DNA of 64,000 nt. It comes from Ciona savignyi. Its lineage: Eukaryota; Chordata; Ascidiacea; Phlebobranchia; Cionidae. Position 1 is the stretch's first letter; the number at the start of each line of letters is the position of its first letter. Positions 1 through 11,588 of this stretch are shown here, piece by piece. The stretch is taken from positions 186,705-250,704 of the forward strand of contig CH002692.1 in NCBI GenBank assembly GCA_000149265.1. The letters run 5' to 3'. The notes beneath the pieces were generated by a model, which worked only from the letters and a program-made list of their open reading frames with translations, was not told where the DNA came from and did not search any database. A program made the position numbers and the translations under genes.

Positions 1-1939
1 ATCCACGAGACAAAATCTACAGTTTCAGACGAACCCTCCCCGAATCTGCAGCATCACAAAGGTTGGTGAAATTTTTCGGACATTGTGCTGAATCAGTACG
101 CACACCGAGTCCAGCGCCCCTGGTAAGATGAGATTCGCTGGTGTGCCGATCAAAGTGGCGAATCCACCGATGTTTGCCGCATATGACACGCACAAGAGCA
201 TTGCTTTTCGCAGATTTTTCTCTTTTGACTGGTTGCACTGCTTTGTAGAATATCTTGATTAAAAATAGTTAACATGTGTTGTATAAACATCACTTACACA
301 AGCGGATGGATCAACGACCCTGCTGGCAACTTCTGGAATGAGTTATGTTAAAAATTACTAATTGTATTTATGGTGCCTATCATCATTTATTAGTGTATAT
401 GCCACCAGTGGCTCTCTTTATGCATGGCATTTACCGGTTCCAGTGTTGACAGAAAATTTTACAAAATAAAACAAAATACACCTTCGTCATTCCTGTTGTT
501 GGTTACATTTTGTGTATCTGTTTGATCCTGCACCTCTGAACACCATTTATTTGTAGGACCATTCAAACCTGTTTCTTCGTCAACTTCCTCTGGGTTCTTA
601 GTCTGAAAAGATTGATTAAAATCCCATTTAGCCATGTCCCAATCATACCTCAACTGTTGTGACGTCGCTCATCTGATCATACACAGCCACTGCTATAGGA
701 ACCATCATAGCTGTGGTTGCTGTGTTGCTGATCCACATCGAAAGCAGAGCTGTTACCATCATGAAACCCAGCAAAACCCTAGTGAAGAAATTGAATTGTT
801 TTTAGCCTAATTCATAACAATTTTGGGAACAACGTTTTTCAAAGTTTAAAAAACGTGAACTGAATTTTACGTTATTTCATTCAGAACCTGGCCGATTACC
901 TTGGCGGTTTAGTGCTTGGACTTTTAACCGAAAGGTTGCCTGTTCTACCCTGGTAACTGGCGAATCGGTTTTGTTGTTATGCACGGCACTTAACTGACAT
1001 TGCGTGAACCCATTGGAATGATGAGTTTTTCTGAATTGAAAAAGAATGATACACAATACACCGCAATAGCTTCAGCAACCCGACGGTGGGCGCGAGGTAA
1101 TCTGGCGATTTTCCATGTGTTGACGCCCCTTGCGTTTTCCCATTCACGGGATAAACATGAATTTCCCTAACTTATTTTAGAGTATATGCAAATGTTTACC
1201 AGCATGGTCTAGCACCTATCAGCATTAAAATCTTGAGAGCAATTCTCCGGTGTAAATTCCATTCTTCTATTGCAACTGCAACCATCAAGCCGCCCATGAA
1301 GAGAAAATTCAATTGTCTGGTGTATGCCATCGACACCTGTGATATACAGAAACAAGCTTATAACTTATAGACACAAAGTGATATTGTTACGCGTTTTGTT
1401 TTTGCAATACAAAAACACCATTGGCCTATTTGTAAATCTAGTAGATTAAATAAGATCCTTATGATAACACCAGCAACTGACACTATCAGCGTCAAGAACT
1501 CCCAGCATCGGGAACAGCACGATTGGGAGAAGCGAGGTGACCGCCAGAGGACACGCTTCCGTGGTCCAATATACAGCCATGATGATGAGACCGTAAGCAC
1601 ATTTTGCAACCTGAAAAAATTTCGATTTATCACGTTCGGAGCATTTAACTATAATTACGTGCGTTGCTATAAGGGCAAATTTTGCTTTTTAATTCTACCA
1701 AAAGAAAAGCAGCGAAATCTATATAATTGTTAAATTTTGACAGTAAACACATTCCACTTTTTTCGAATGATTTTTAGCGTGAATTCATAAATGAAATACA
1801 CAGTACATGTTTATTTGGTAATTACAATGAACACTTTTAGAATACCAACCAATGATTGTTCGGCAAGAAGCAAAGGAAGCAGTATCAAGGGGGTCAACAC
1901 GATTATCAAAGTATTCCGGTATGTCCATGCAAGCGACAT
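1..1939 (-). CDS. SLC13-family sodium/dicarboxylate (or sulfate) cotransporter, 5' part, truncated by window
   Basis: Multi-pass plasma-membrane symporter that moves di/tricarboxylates or sulfate with Na+. Six exons can be read on the minus strand: 1939-1850 (start MSLAWTYRN, then a hydrophobic helix), 1610-1482 (CAYGLIIMAVYWTTEACPLA), 1336-1200 (FMGGLMVAVAIEEWNLHRRI), 778-649 (LSMWISNTATTAMMVPIA), 602-480 (hydrophilic loop) and about 239-106 (CVSYAANIGGFATLIGTPAN). The segments SNTATT and YAANIGGxATLxGTxxN are the signature substrate/sodium-binding hairpins of the family, and they appear in the family order. All junctions keep frame, although exon 1 needs the weak donor GTTGGT. The start is chosen because MSLAW..YR precedes the first helix, as in vertebrate SLC13A2/3/5. 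The C-terminal half lies left of base 1. Family assignment is firm; the substrate and exact paralogue are not resolved. A SINE sits in the intron between exons 3 and 4. Confidence 0.9.
889..1170 (+). mobile_element. tRNA-derived SINE copy (intron of SLC13 gene), head to tail on plus strand
   Basis: The sequence is the reverse complement of the repeat at 40795-41092. It has a tRNA-like head (ggcggtttagtgcttgg, then ccgaaaggttg), a body with cacggcacttaactgacatt, and a tail ending cattcacgggataaacatgaat. It lies in reverse orientation to the other four clear copies. Divergence looks moderate by eye. Confidence 0.75.
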
Positions 1940-3405
1940 CAGATTTCTTGCATTCATAGTGTGTTGCAAATTCGTCTTACAGATATATAAATTATGTGAA
2001 AATTGTACACAAAATTTTTTTCGTGTGGCGTTGGAATGGCCCTAAACAGTTATAAATCGTTAACCCTCAAATTAATATTTCAGTATTAAGTTTGCAATCA
2101 ACAGTTCTAAACTTCGTTCTGTCATTTAGCTTCCGGAGCTGCCAATCAGCTGTTTCGTGAATGGATACTTGCACCATTAGTCCATTAAAACTAAAGATTG
2201 TATGGCATGCCTGGCGCATTTTTACGGAAACCACGCACTAGGCAAATGATGCGTGACAAATGAGGACACTGCTTTTAATTTTATTGCGGCTTGTAGATGC
2301 TGCTGCAGGAAGTTCGTTTCGATATCGGAGGTACACCTGATTCTGTCTACAATACATTTATTGGCTTCATATTTCCTAACCGGCGTCACGCACACCGTGC
2401 ACACGGCCTGTGTCTACAATGCAGCAGCTTTTGCGGTTGATCGGTGTTTTGCCTGCTTGTTTAACAGTAGACACGCATGATGGACGCTTTACTAGCAATC
2501 CGACTCCGGTAAATATATATATCGCTTAGTGAACACACTGGCTTTAGAACTGGAACGTGCTTATTTAAACAGGTTGGTTTTGGTCGTTGTTGGCAAAGTC
2601 CATTATTCACTTTACTAAGATGTTTCCTAAACCAATTTAGTAAGTTATTTATTGTGTGCTATCGTTGGTGCTTTAGTCTCTATCAGTGCCTGTAGCCTAC
2701 CACGTGTGGGCAACTTCTCTAATAGGCGGGCCAGATGTGGGAAAATAAAGTGCTTGGTGGGCCGGATTATTACATAAATAATATTCAATATCTTAACCCC
2801 ATATTTATCAACTAATGCAAGGGCCACATTACAGGATATGGTTGAATAGTACCTGGCCCTCGGACAGTATGTTGCCTATGCATGTTCTATACGACAGTGG
2901 CGGCTTATCACATACGATCAGATGTCAGCAGGGGAAGCTTTTGTAAATATGTGTGAATAATTGAAGAATCTTTGCCAGTAGATTCACTACTCGTGGTGTA
3001 TGCTTCACTAATGATGCTTGTTATTTGTTCACGGTCTGTTATTTTTCCCTTTCAACAGGACAAACCTTTGACCTAATCTTATCAGCAAAACCGCATTAGA
3101 TTGACCATTGATCTCTCTATATATATATTATGATGATGTATGAATTGTCCGACGCATTGTTTTTTCGAAATTGTAGTTATTATTCTGTGAACCCATAGCA
3201 TTAGCAATTCAAGTCAGTCTGCTTTGAGCAACACATACTCCAATCGTCTTTCTTTTATTCTCTCGATGATCGCGCAAATCACGCGCCCTGTCACGCGGCA
3301 ATTGTTAAGTAAACGAACGTTGCTACAGCTCGTACACCGCGGGCGTATCCGTCTATCCGATTGTATTCTACTTCCTGGCGTGGTTTGTTGCACCGCAACT
3401 GAAAG
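1940..3405. other. Intergenic, head-to-head promoter region between SLC13 and SGPP
   Basis: No convincing coding exon was found. The two start codons diverge across about 1.5 kb, so both promoters should lie here, but no TATA box or other element can be named with confidence. A stretch near 2684-2765 looks like a transposon end and is listed separately. Confidence 0.5.
2684..2765. mobile_element. Possible hAT-type transposon end (relic)
   Basis: The stretch starts cagtgcctgtagcc and contains tgtgggcaac, gcgggccaga and ggtgggccgga. That mix of cagtg, tgggcaac and gcgggccgga is typical of the ends of animal hAT elements. No transposase or matching inverted end was found nearby, so it is a tentative relic. 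Confidence 0.3.
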
Positions 3406-6313
3406 ATGGATTTGCTGTGGAGTTTCACCGACTATTTTATGGACTTTAACAAAGTTCGACATTTTCAAGAGCTTTGTGGTTTGCGAGAAGCAACGTTTCC
3501 TAACTCAGATAGTACTACAAACAATTTAGAAACAAGCAATTCAGTCCACAGCAGTTCTCTATACAGCGAAGCAAATAACGGTGTTTTAAAATCAAACATC
3601 AAGCAAAGATTTCAGCGGACGTGTTGTGACCATGATCAGTACAGTGAAGATTGTAGCAAGCCACCCACAAAGGAAAGCAATGGGGTTCCATACGTAGTGA
3701 CCAACTGGATACTGTATTACTTGTTTCGTTTTGGCTCCCTTCTTGGACATGAGGTTTTCTATATCACTTTCCTTCCATGTATATTTTGGAATGTTGATCC
3801 ATTTATTGGAAGAAAGATGATAACTGTTTGGGTTGTAACCATGTAAGTATTCTGGCATATGTTAAAATAAAAATATATATGTACATATGATGTAGTAGTA
3901 CCACAGTTAAATTCAACGCAACTTGCAGTTGCCTTAACAATGACTATATACATATTAATTCAAATTTCATCACTATTTTCTTCTCAGGTACATTGGGCAA
4001 GCTTTAAAAGACCTGATAAAATGGCCACGTCCTACCTGCCCCCCTGCCTTCAAATTAGAAACGAGAGTTGAGGCTGAATTTGGACTTCCATCCACTCATG
4101 CTATTGCTGGGACTGCCCTTCCTTTTTCACTGTTAATGGCAATGAATGGAAGATACATCGTACGTATTTAAAAAGGAGAATTGCATATATTTCTCTACTT
4201 TTGAAAAACATATTATAAATATATCTTTTATTTCCACAGTTCCCCTGGGAGTTGGGAGTTGTGCTTGCATGTCTGTGGTGTGCTCTAGTTAGCTTTAGTA
4301 GGATATATCTTGGAATGCATTCCTACCTAGTAAGTAAGCATACTTTTTATATAGCATGAAATCTATCCGGTCGGCAAAATACATTGTGTTGTTACGACAA
4401 GGAAAACTGATTTATATTAACCAGACATAGTACTTTATAAGAGCTAGGGTTTTAGTAGTATCAATATTAGTCACCTATCTGTAAAGAATTATATATTTCC
4501 CCTATGAAGATTTCTTCCATTTCTAATTCAAATAGAATACGCTTTTGTAAATAAAATGTATATTTCTTATTAAAAAGGTGACTGTTTGTGATACTCTCAG
4601 ACTTACAGTCTTATATATTACTATGTAAATCAGAAGCTGTTTTATGGTTTAAACGTCACAGTTTAAAGCTGCGAATTACAGTTACTCTTTGTTTAAAGTT
4701 GTATTACTTTGTTACATTTAGGATGTGATTGGCGGCGTAGCACTTACTGCGGCATATCTTACCATTGGCTGGCCATTCATGGAATTGGTAGATGAATATA
4801 CGCTTACTACTAAGTTTGCCCCATGGATTATAATCATGTCTCACTTCTTACTTGGTAATATATTTTGATTTAGTTCAGTTATTGTGGATAATTGAATTTA
4901 TACTGTTTATTTTACATCAAGAATATAAAAAACCTTATGTACAGAATATTTAAGTATATATGTATATATATTTATACAGATATAAATCTAATGGTTAAAG
5001 TGTAAAAACTTCAGTTTGCATTAGATCAGCAAACATGGAAGTTTTATGGCCACTACTGAAATCATCAACACGAACAATCGAACAAACATTTGAAATTAAT
5101 GTGAAGATATGTGTTTGTTATAAAGTTGCTTCACCATGTTTTCAGGAGTGATCTATCCAAACACAGACCGATACAGTACAAGCAGAGGCGACACTATTAT
5201 TATACTTGGGGTGGGAGCTGGCTGCCATTGTGCTTCTTGGTGGCATTATCAGTACGGCTTTTATTTGTAAGTAAAATTATCTGACTCGTTCAATTGAAGT
5301 CATTTGACAGAATTTACCGGACTTTGCGATTAATATATTTTTTTCTGTGAAATGAATCTAATACAACAATCTAGTTAATTTGCTAGTAAACCTTGTATGT
5401 TGTATTTTGATTGAAATAGCTCTGTGCAGTTGTATCTGGCCAGATTTTATAAGGGAGTGGTTGTGGAATCAAAACCAGCAGCTATTTAGTCGGTTGTGTT
5501 TTTGGCAAGATATTTAATGCACTTACTCTACCCACTAAATCAACAGTTTGGCCAGGTACTAAAACTATTTTTGTAGCCTATAAAACGGGGATACAACTAA
5601 GTAATCTGATGAGGTTACCTGACATAGGCTCATGTTTCAACCCCCGTGTTCCACACCTGGGCAATACAAACCAACATTTTGTTTTTTAGCCAAATACTTG
5701 TCCAGCTGAATAAAATAACTCAATATCGAAATAACAATTGTGGGATATCGAAACTAGCCGCTAGCTAATCAGTTGGTCCTTGGGTAAGGCACTTTGGCAA
5801 ACAAAGTTTGAACCCAGCTCAATAATAGGTTAAACTAAAATAAGGAACATTTAAATAATACAAAGCACTGCAATAGCCTTAGCCTTTCGTGTTGGTATCT
5901 GGATTATAATTTTTTAGTTTTATCATTCCATTGCAAAACTAAATATTTTATATGTAGATTTCAATTGTCTTGCACCTTGTTACATCACTGAAAAATCACT
6001 AATTTAATACTGTTACAGCGAACCCACTGCTTCACTGCCCTACCAGCTGAGCCTTCCCACGTTTGATATGCTCTGCATGAGCATTATGCGTGCAGTTCTT
6101 GGCTGCTTGCTCACCATTCTTATTCGATTCCTAATGAAGTTTGTGAGCCTCTATATCGTGTGTCACGCAGTCGGTGTTTCGAAGGATGACCCGGGTGCTA
6201 GGCAACGGAAAGACGTGGAAGTCGCCTACAAATTTATTACCTACACAGGCGTCACATTTTTTGCACTTGGTATTGTTCCAGTGGTTTTCCGTTTGATCAA
6301 TCTTACTCATTAA
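3406..6313 (+). CDS. SGPP: Sphingosine-1-phosphate phosphatase
   Basis: ER-membrane lipid phosphatase of the PAP2 superfamily that dephosphorylates sphingosine-1-phosphate and so feeds sphingosine back to ceramide synthesis. Exons: 3406-3842, 3988-4159, 4240-4329, 4722-4854, 5146-5266 and 6019-6313. Lengths sum to 1248 nt, giving 415 aa, close to the ~400-440 aa of vertebrate SGPP1/2. All three PAP2 motifs are intact: KDLIKWPRP (KX6RP), PSTH in place of PSGH as in other SGPPs, and [12 protein letters not shown] (SRX5HX3D). STSRGDT and the run of hydrophobic helices after it also match the family. The first ATG (MDLLWSF) opens the exon and leaves about 100 residues before the first helix. A polyadenylation signal follows at 6709. 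The gene appears intact; which vertebrate paralogue it corresponds to is not resolved. Confidence 0.93.
5595..5830. repeat. Degraded SINE-like sequence in last SGPP intron
   Basis: Fragments such as gaggttacctgacataggctcatgtttc and ggtccttgggtaaggcactttg followed by tttgaacccagc resemble the conserved block (ccttgggcaaggcactta) of the SINE family seen elsewhere in the window. The copy is old and broken, and its limits are approximate. Confidence 0.35.
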
Positions 6314-6708
6314 TACTTGCAATGAAATCTAATTGTTAGAATACATTGTTTTTCTATGCATTTAAATAGCATAGAAGCTTCACAAACCACTCAATGATTT
6401 TTATGCTGATTCTTACTGCATACAAACATCATTTAGTCTCATAAAATTTATTGTATATTTTTCTATTTATCTACTAATTAACTATTAAGACCTCCAATAA
6501 CATTGTTCAAAGATATCCGTCCGTAATATCTCAGTTTCATTTCTCATTTTACTTGAACTATATATTGATGCATTTCTAATCGTGTTTTGTACATGCCTTA
6601 AAGATGATATATTCTTTACCATACTTGCATTGTGTTTCTCCTGATTGTACATGACACGCTGAAGCTTGTAGCACCGTCCACTTTATAGAGCTACTGAGCT
6701 GCGCTGAG

Positions 6709-6714
6709 AATAAA
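6709..6714 (+). terminator. AATAAA polyadenylation signal of SGPP
   Basis: Canonical AATAAA in gctgagaataaatatatg, about 395 bp after the SGPP stop codon. No stronger signal was seen between them. Confidence 0.55.
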
Positions 6715-6719
6715 TATAT

Positions 6720-7488
6720 GCCTAAGAAAATCAAAGGTTACGTTTTCGTCATTGCATTCGATACCACGCAAGGAATATGCGTAATCCTCGTATGAATCAT
6801 GGGGTATGTGACAACAGTTGTTTAATTATTTAATTCAACTACTTACAGTCTGCAATTAGAATGCTTGCTATATTCTAACTGTAAACTTTGGTAAGTTTTA
6901 CTTTTTTAGAATTAAGTAGTTTTGACTTTTTGTCAGGGCTATAAAGCTGCTGGTAGTAAACCAACCATCTGGTTGACGTTGGTAATGGGCAGGATACAAT
7001 AATCTTCGGGTTACCGGACTATTATATAGTGTGTTGTTTTATTTTGAGCAGTTCATTTAGGTTCAGCAATATCCGCAAGTGTCGTTCACCAGTTCCCAAA
7101 CAGTTTAGGCAGTGTTTGATTTTAAACCCCACCTTTCATCTGCCAATGAGCTAACCGGCTGGAGAAATGTTCACTGGTATTACTATAAAATTTGATCTAT
7201 CAGTTTAAAACCAGTGGGATTGAAATTAAAACCTGTTTGGAATGACCTACTTAAAACCTCAACACTATGGCCGGAGAACACGTGGTGGGTCGTGTACAGC
7301 ATCATAGAGATACGCAACCACTGAGTGGAATTTATAAATGCAGTTCAAGGAAGTACCGTAATTAATCATAAGAATGCAGTTTGTGTGCAAATCTAACAGT
7401 AAAGATAGTGTTGTAGGAAATGATAGGTATTAATTTTTTCCAGACCTATAGAATGGCCAGGCCAAGTCAACCGAGTTTATTTTTTAGG
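6720..7488. other. Intergenic region between SGPP and the ARF-like gene
   Basis: No coding exon was recognised. The region ends in the pyrimidine-rich 3' splice site gagtttattttttag just before the next start codon, so an upstream untranslated exon or a trans-spliced leader would join here. Confidence 0.45.
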
Positions 7489-10037
7489 ATGAGATTGATG
7501 ATGACGAGATTACTACACAAGAAAAGGGAGGCAGTGCTTATGCTCGGTGAGTAAACCTACACAAGGCAAACTCAGAATGAACCTATATTTACGTGCACTG
7601 TTGGTAGACGGTAGGTTCTAAATTAGTATACTTATGCAGACTATTCTAAATTTAGCATATAAGTACAAAACGAAAAAATAATAATATGTTATTTCGGTGT
7701 TACTTGTTTCGGCAATAGCCTAATTAGATATTGTTCTAAAGGTTTAAAAAACTCTGGAAAGACGACGATTCTGTACAAACTTCAAACTGGAGAAATGATA
7801 TTTCCATCACCGACGTTTGGTGAGTCTATCCAGTTGATGATTAATGCTGTGAACCATATAATGACATGTAGGCTATACTTTCTAAAATAAGTATTGATAA
7901 ATATGATGGTTATTCAGGCCAACATCCGATAATTACGTTAAATCTAAGATAAATATAGATATTAACAATTCTTGGTTTTTTGCTTGTTAGGTTGTAGGTT
8001 CGAAAATGGTCAGTATGGGTAGTCGGTTGTATCCTTGAGCAAGCTTCATAAGATCGCCCGAACCCGACGACGACGATTGCTCGTCGGAAAAACACCCCTT
8101 CTGATTTACCTATTTAACAGAATTAAATAGGAATATTCTGTCCCAATTATATTGCACAAGAACACTGCCCAGTGACTGACTACCAACTTGTTTTAACTCC
8201 ACAATCCTTCGGCAGCCGATTTGACTTGCTACCATATAATTTAACCAGATGGATAAACTATTTACAGACACTGCTCTATAAATATTGATTAACCTGTGCA
8301 CAGGGTTCAACATGGAGATATTGCAATTCAACGACATTGAACTTGACGTGATGGACGTGGGCGGGGGAGATAAAATTGTCCCATTGTGGAAGCATTATCT
8401 CATTGCTGCAGCAGCTATTGTGTTCGTGTTAGATTGGCAAGATGAGCGAATTGACAAAAGCAGGGATTTATTAGCGGTAAACAGTTTATTATGAATAACT
8501 TTATAGGCGTATTTGTTTATTGGTTCCTTTGTAGGATATTTTAAGTCGTCCGGAAAGAAAGGGGATTCCCTTACTCGTGATTGTCAACAAAGCCGAAAAC
8601 ATCTTTCAAGAGATAACGTCGGACGACCTGCAACGTAGGCTTGATTTGACCAATCACACAAGCGGAAGGAAAAGTAGTAAGTAATATGAAAACATGTTAT
8701 ATATTCAGAAGCAGATATGCGGAGACAATGATAAATACAATTTCAACTAAATAAATGCTGTTAATTTATTCATTTTAGCTGTTCGACTGGTGTCTGCCGA
8801 AACTGGGGTTGGGTTGAGTGAGGCGTTCACGTGGTTGTGCGCTGCACTCGGATCCGATCACGCGTCCAGGAAACTTAAGCGAAATCGAAACAAAAAAGGA
8901 AAAAATGGACGAAAAGTTAGGGCAAAGAAAAAAATATATAAAACAGACAGTCTGAACAAACGGTGTCAGCATACTGATGATTTTGTGGGAGACTCTTCAT
9001 CTCGGAAGCCAAATGTCACCCTCTGTGGTGGTCAACCAAGCAGTTTGATTTCTGTAGAAGAAAGAGAGTTTGTATACCCGGTGGTGCATAACAAAATCAA
9101 CAGCTTTTTTAAAGATCGAGTAGGTAGTACTGAAAGGCCAGCTGGACCCTTTTCACGAGGTAACAGTAGAGTCGAAGTCAAGCCATTGAGCGACAAAAGT
9201 CTTGTTGTAGACACTCTCTCGACCAACCCGCACAACCCTCAATATGAGAGGCGTTCTGGGAGCATGCAACGTTTAACCGAAATTAAAGAGAAGAATGATG
9301 CGACGTTCGCAAAGACGAGCAAAGATTGTACTGAACCTGACCACCATCAACAAAACGGAGGATGGGAAAAGATTCGAAGACTTTTTATTCGGAGAAATGT
9401 AGCAAGTAGTCAGCACTTAGAATCGAAAGTAGAAACGTGTATAAACGGCAATGAAGAGATAAGAGTTGTCCAAAATCGACCCAGCATAGCGTCCTCTGAA
9501 ACTACGAATATGCAAGACGATTTGGGATTAACATGTTCGAAACAGCTGGCATTTAAGAGTTTTCCACTAAACTCCGATACCCAAGAAAAAAAACCTAAGA
9601 AGATTTTGCGAAAGCGAATTAAAAGCTCAGACGCTCTGACAGACGATAAAACTTCCAGAATCAAAGCATCAGCCATTAACCGAATAAGGAATCCTTTAAC
9701 AAACACCAAAGATGATGATCACCTTGCAGAATTACCTACCATATCAGCGGAAAAATTCAAAAAACTAATTCAACCTAAACTCGCACAAAAAATTACAGAA
9801 GCAACCATCCAAGAAATAGCTGTGCCGGAGTCGGAACGGCCTTCACCGAGGTCTATGAAGAGTGGAGTATGGTCAATTATTGCCAGTTTTCGATTTTATT
9901 TACCCATCGGACAAACCATACATCAACAAACCGCAGAAATAGAAGTTAAAGACGGAAAAAACAGTGGATCTGTATTTGGTGTGTCCGCAGAAGAAACTAT
10001 GGCTGATTTGGACAAAGTAACTTCAGACAAGGTGTAG
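7489..10037 (+). CDS. ARF-like small GTPase with long basic C-terminal extension
   Basis: Exons 7489-7546, 7742-7819, 8304-8476, 8535-8676 and 8779-10037 sum to 1710 nt (569 aa) with consistent phases. Residues ~15-150 form an ARF-family G domain: P-loop GLKNSGKT, switch I PSPTFGFN, switch II DVGGGDKIVPLWKHY, NKAE at the G4 position and SAETGVG at G5. It departs from ARF in three ways: the catalytic Gln of DVGGQ is Gly, as in ARL13; NKxD is NKAE; and there is no Gly2 for myristoylation (MRLMM). The remaining ~420 residues, all in the last exon, start with a lysine-rich stretch (KRNRNKKGKNGRKVRAKKK) and continue as low-complexity, charged, probably disordered sequence without a known domain. 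A long tail is also seen in ARL13B, but I see no sequence match to it, so orthology is open. AATAAA occurs at about 10275. Confidence 0.82.
7975..8070. repeat. SINE-derived fragment in intron
   Basis: The stretch ttgtaggttcgaaaatgg carries a tRNA B-box-like gtaggttcgaaa. It is followed by tagtcggttgtatccttgagcaagc, which resembles the SINE body ttggttgtgtccttgggcaaggc. Orientation is head-to-tail on plus. It is short and degraded. Confidence 0.4.
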
Positions 10038-11588
10038 TATATGTTTGTTTCGTGTAGGTCTGATAATTTTTAATGCACACTGTAGCAGTGATAATGTGCA
10101 TTTTATTTTGCATTTTCGTTGTCGATAACTCTGAATGGTTGAAAAGGGCCCAGTTAAGTGATATCTATATAAAAGCTCATATGCTAAAATCAATAGTCAA
10201 ATGTATCTCCGGGAGGTTAACCCAATATATATATCAGAGTAACGATGCTATTAAGGTCGTCGATGTAGGATTTGTAATAAAAACCTAGTTTGTGTTTATA
10301 TAGTCTATTTAGTAATGATGATACTATGATTAAACAAACCACAATATGGCTTAATTAACATGATAAAATCAAGTTTTTTTTGCAGTCCGAAGCAACGTCG
10401 TCATCATTACTTCCAGTTCCAGAATTAAATATTTCCACAGAGATTAGTTTCTTGACCTAACAATCCTACATACAAACTACACAATGTAGCAAAGTCGGCA
10501 TCATGAGACATAATACATACTGTGTCGTTTTAATTTGCATGCTCTTTGTAAACCTTTACCGCCCGATGAGCTTTGTGTTAAAATTTATTGAAATGAAACT
10601 ACCGTGTGGACTAAAGTTCAAAGCTGGATACTTGCTATTATCACAATTTTCATAATTTATAACCACATCACAATCCAACCTTTTATGTTTTTTTTAGTTT
10701 CTATAGAGATCAAATAGTGATATTGCACTATTGCAGTTCATATGCGCACATATGTCGAATACATATCGTATGAATTTGCGTGTCTATGGTCGACATATCG
10801 GAAAGTTTGGTTACGTCATAATGATAAGACCGATAATGTTCTCCTTTTACCCTAACATGTATTTTTCAAAAAAAGCAAGTATCTCATTTATAGTGTTTAT
10901 ACGGCTAACCTTAACCAATGTCCAGCTGCTCTTGTATGCCTGTTTAGGTATTTATATTCTTTCAACGTATCGGCTTATGCGCTTATATGTTGATTTTGTT
11001 CAGACATTGGTAGAATCACGCCTCTATAGATATACAAGGAAGCATAAATCATGGTTGGTTATTCTTGAAAGATTACGCAACTAAAGTAGGTAAACAATGC
11101 TTGCATACATCATTCCGAAATGGTACATACTGCTTCGATACAACTTATATAGATTATTTTAATATAAACCTATACCATTTGTGCAGATCCGAAGGTTATT
11201 CGGCATTTCAACTAGAAGGGTAATTAAAGCGATTAAGTTTAGCAAACAAGTGTGTAGTAATACCTCGTAGCAACATTATATCTACAGTAACAACATTAAA
11301 TATAACCAAATAAACCCATATTAAAACACTATATATTTACATTGGAGAATTTATTAAATAAAACTGCGGTTGGGCCAAGCAAATTGTATGTACAATGTGT
11401 TAGAAAAGATTGTGTGGCACTGGAAGTAAACGATTGTTGTGTACATATACATAAATAGGCGTGGCAGTACGTTTGCAAGCAGCAGTGATTTTCACAAAAG
11501 ATGCAGCTTTATTGAACTTGAACTTTTTAGGGGCCTTTCTACAAATAAAGTACAATTCATACGCACTTAAACCTCCAAAACCGAATTA
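10038..11588. other. Intergenic region between convergent ARF-like and zinc-finger genes
   Basis: This is the 3' flank of both genes. Sequence that can be read open here (for example 10731-11084) is low in complexity and lacks homology or splice context. The minus-strand polyadenylation signal is listed separately. Confidence 0.5.
11508..11513 (-). terminator. AATAAA polyadenylation signal of the zinc-finger gene
   Basis: TTTATT on plus (AATAAA on minus) lies about 76 bp past the stop codon of the minus-strand zinc-finger gene. Confidence 0.5.

Noticed and set aside
10731..11084. Open frame of 117 codons between the convergent genes
   Set aside because: No homology, no splice context, and an AT-driven hydrophobic composition. 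It is most likely chance.
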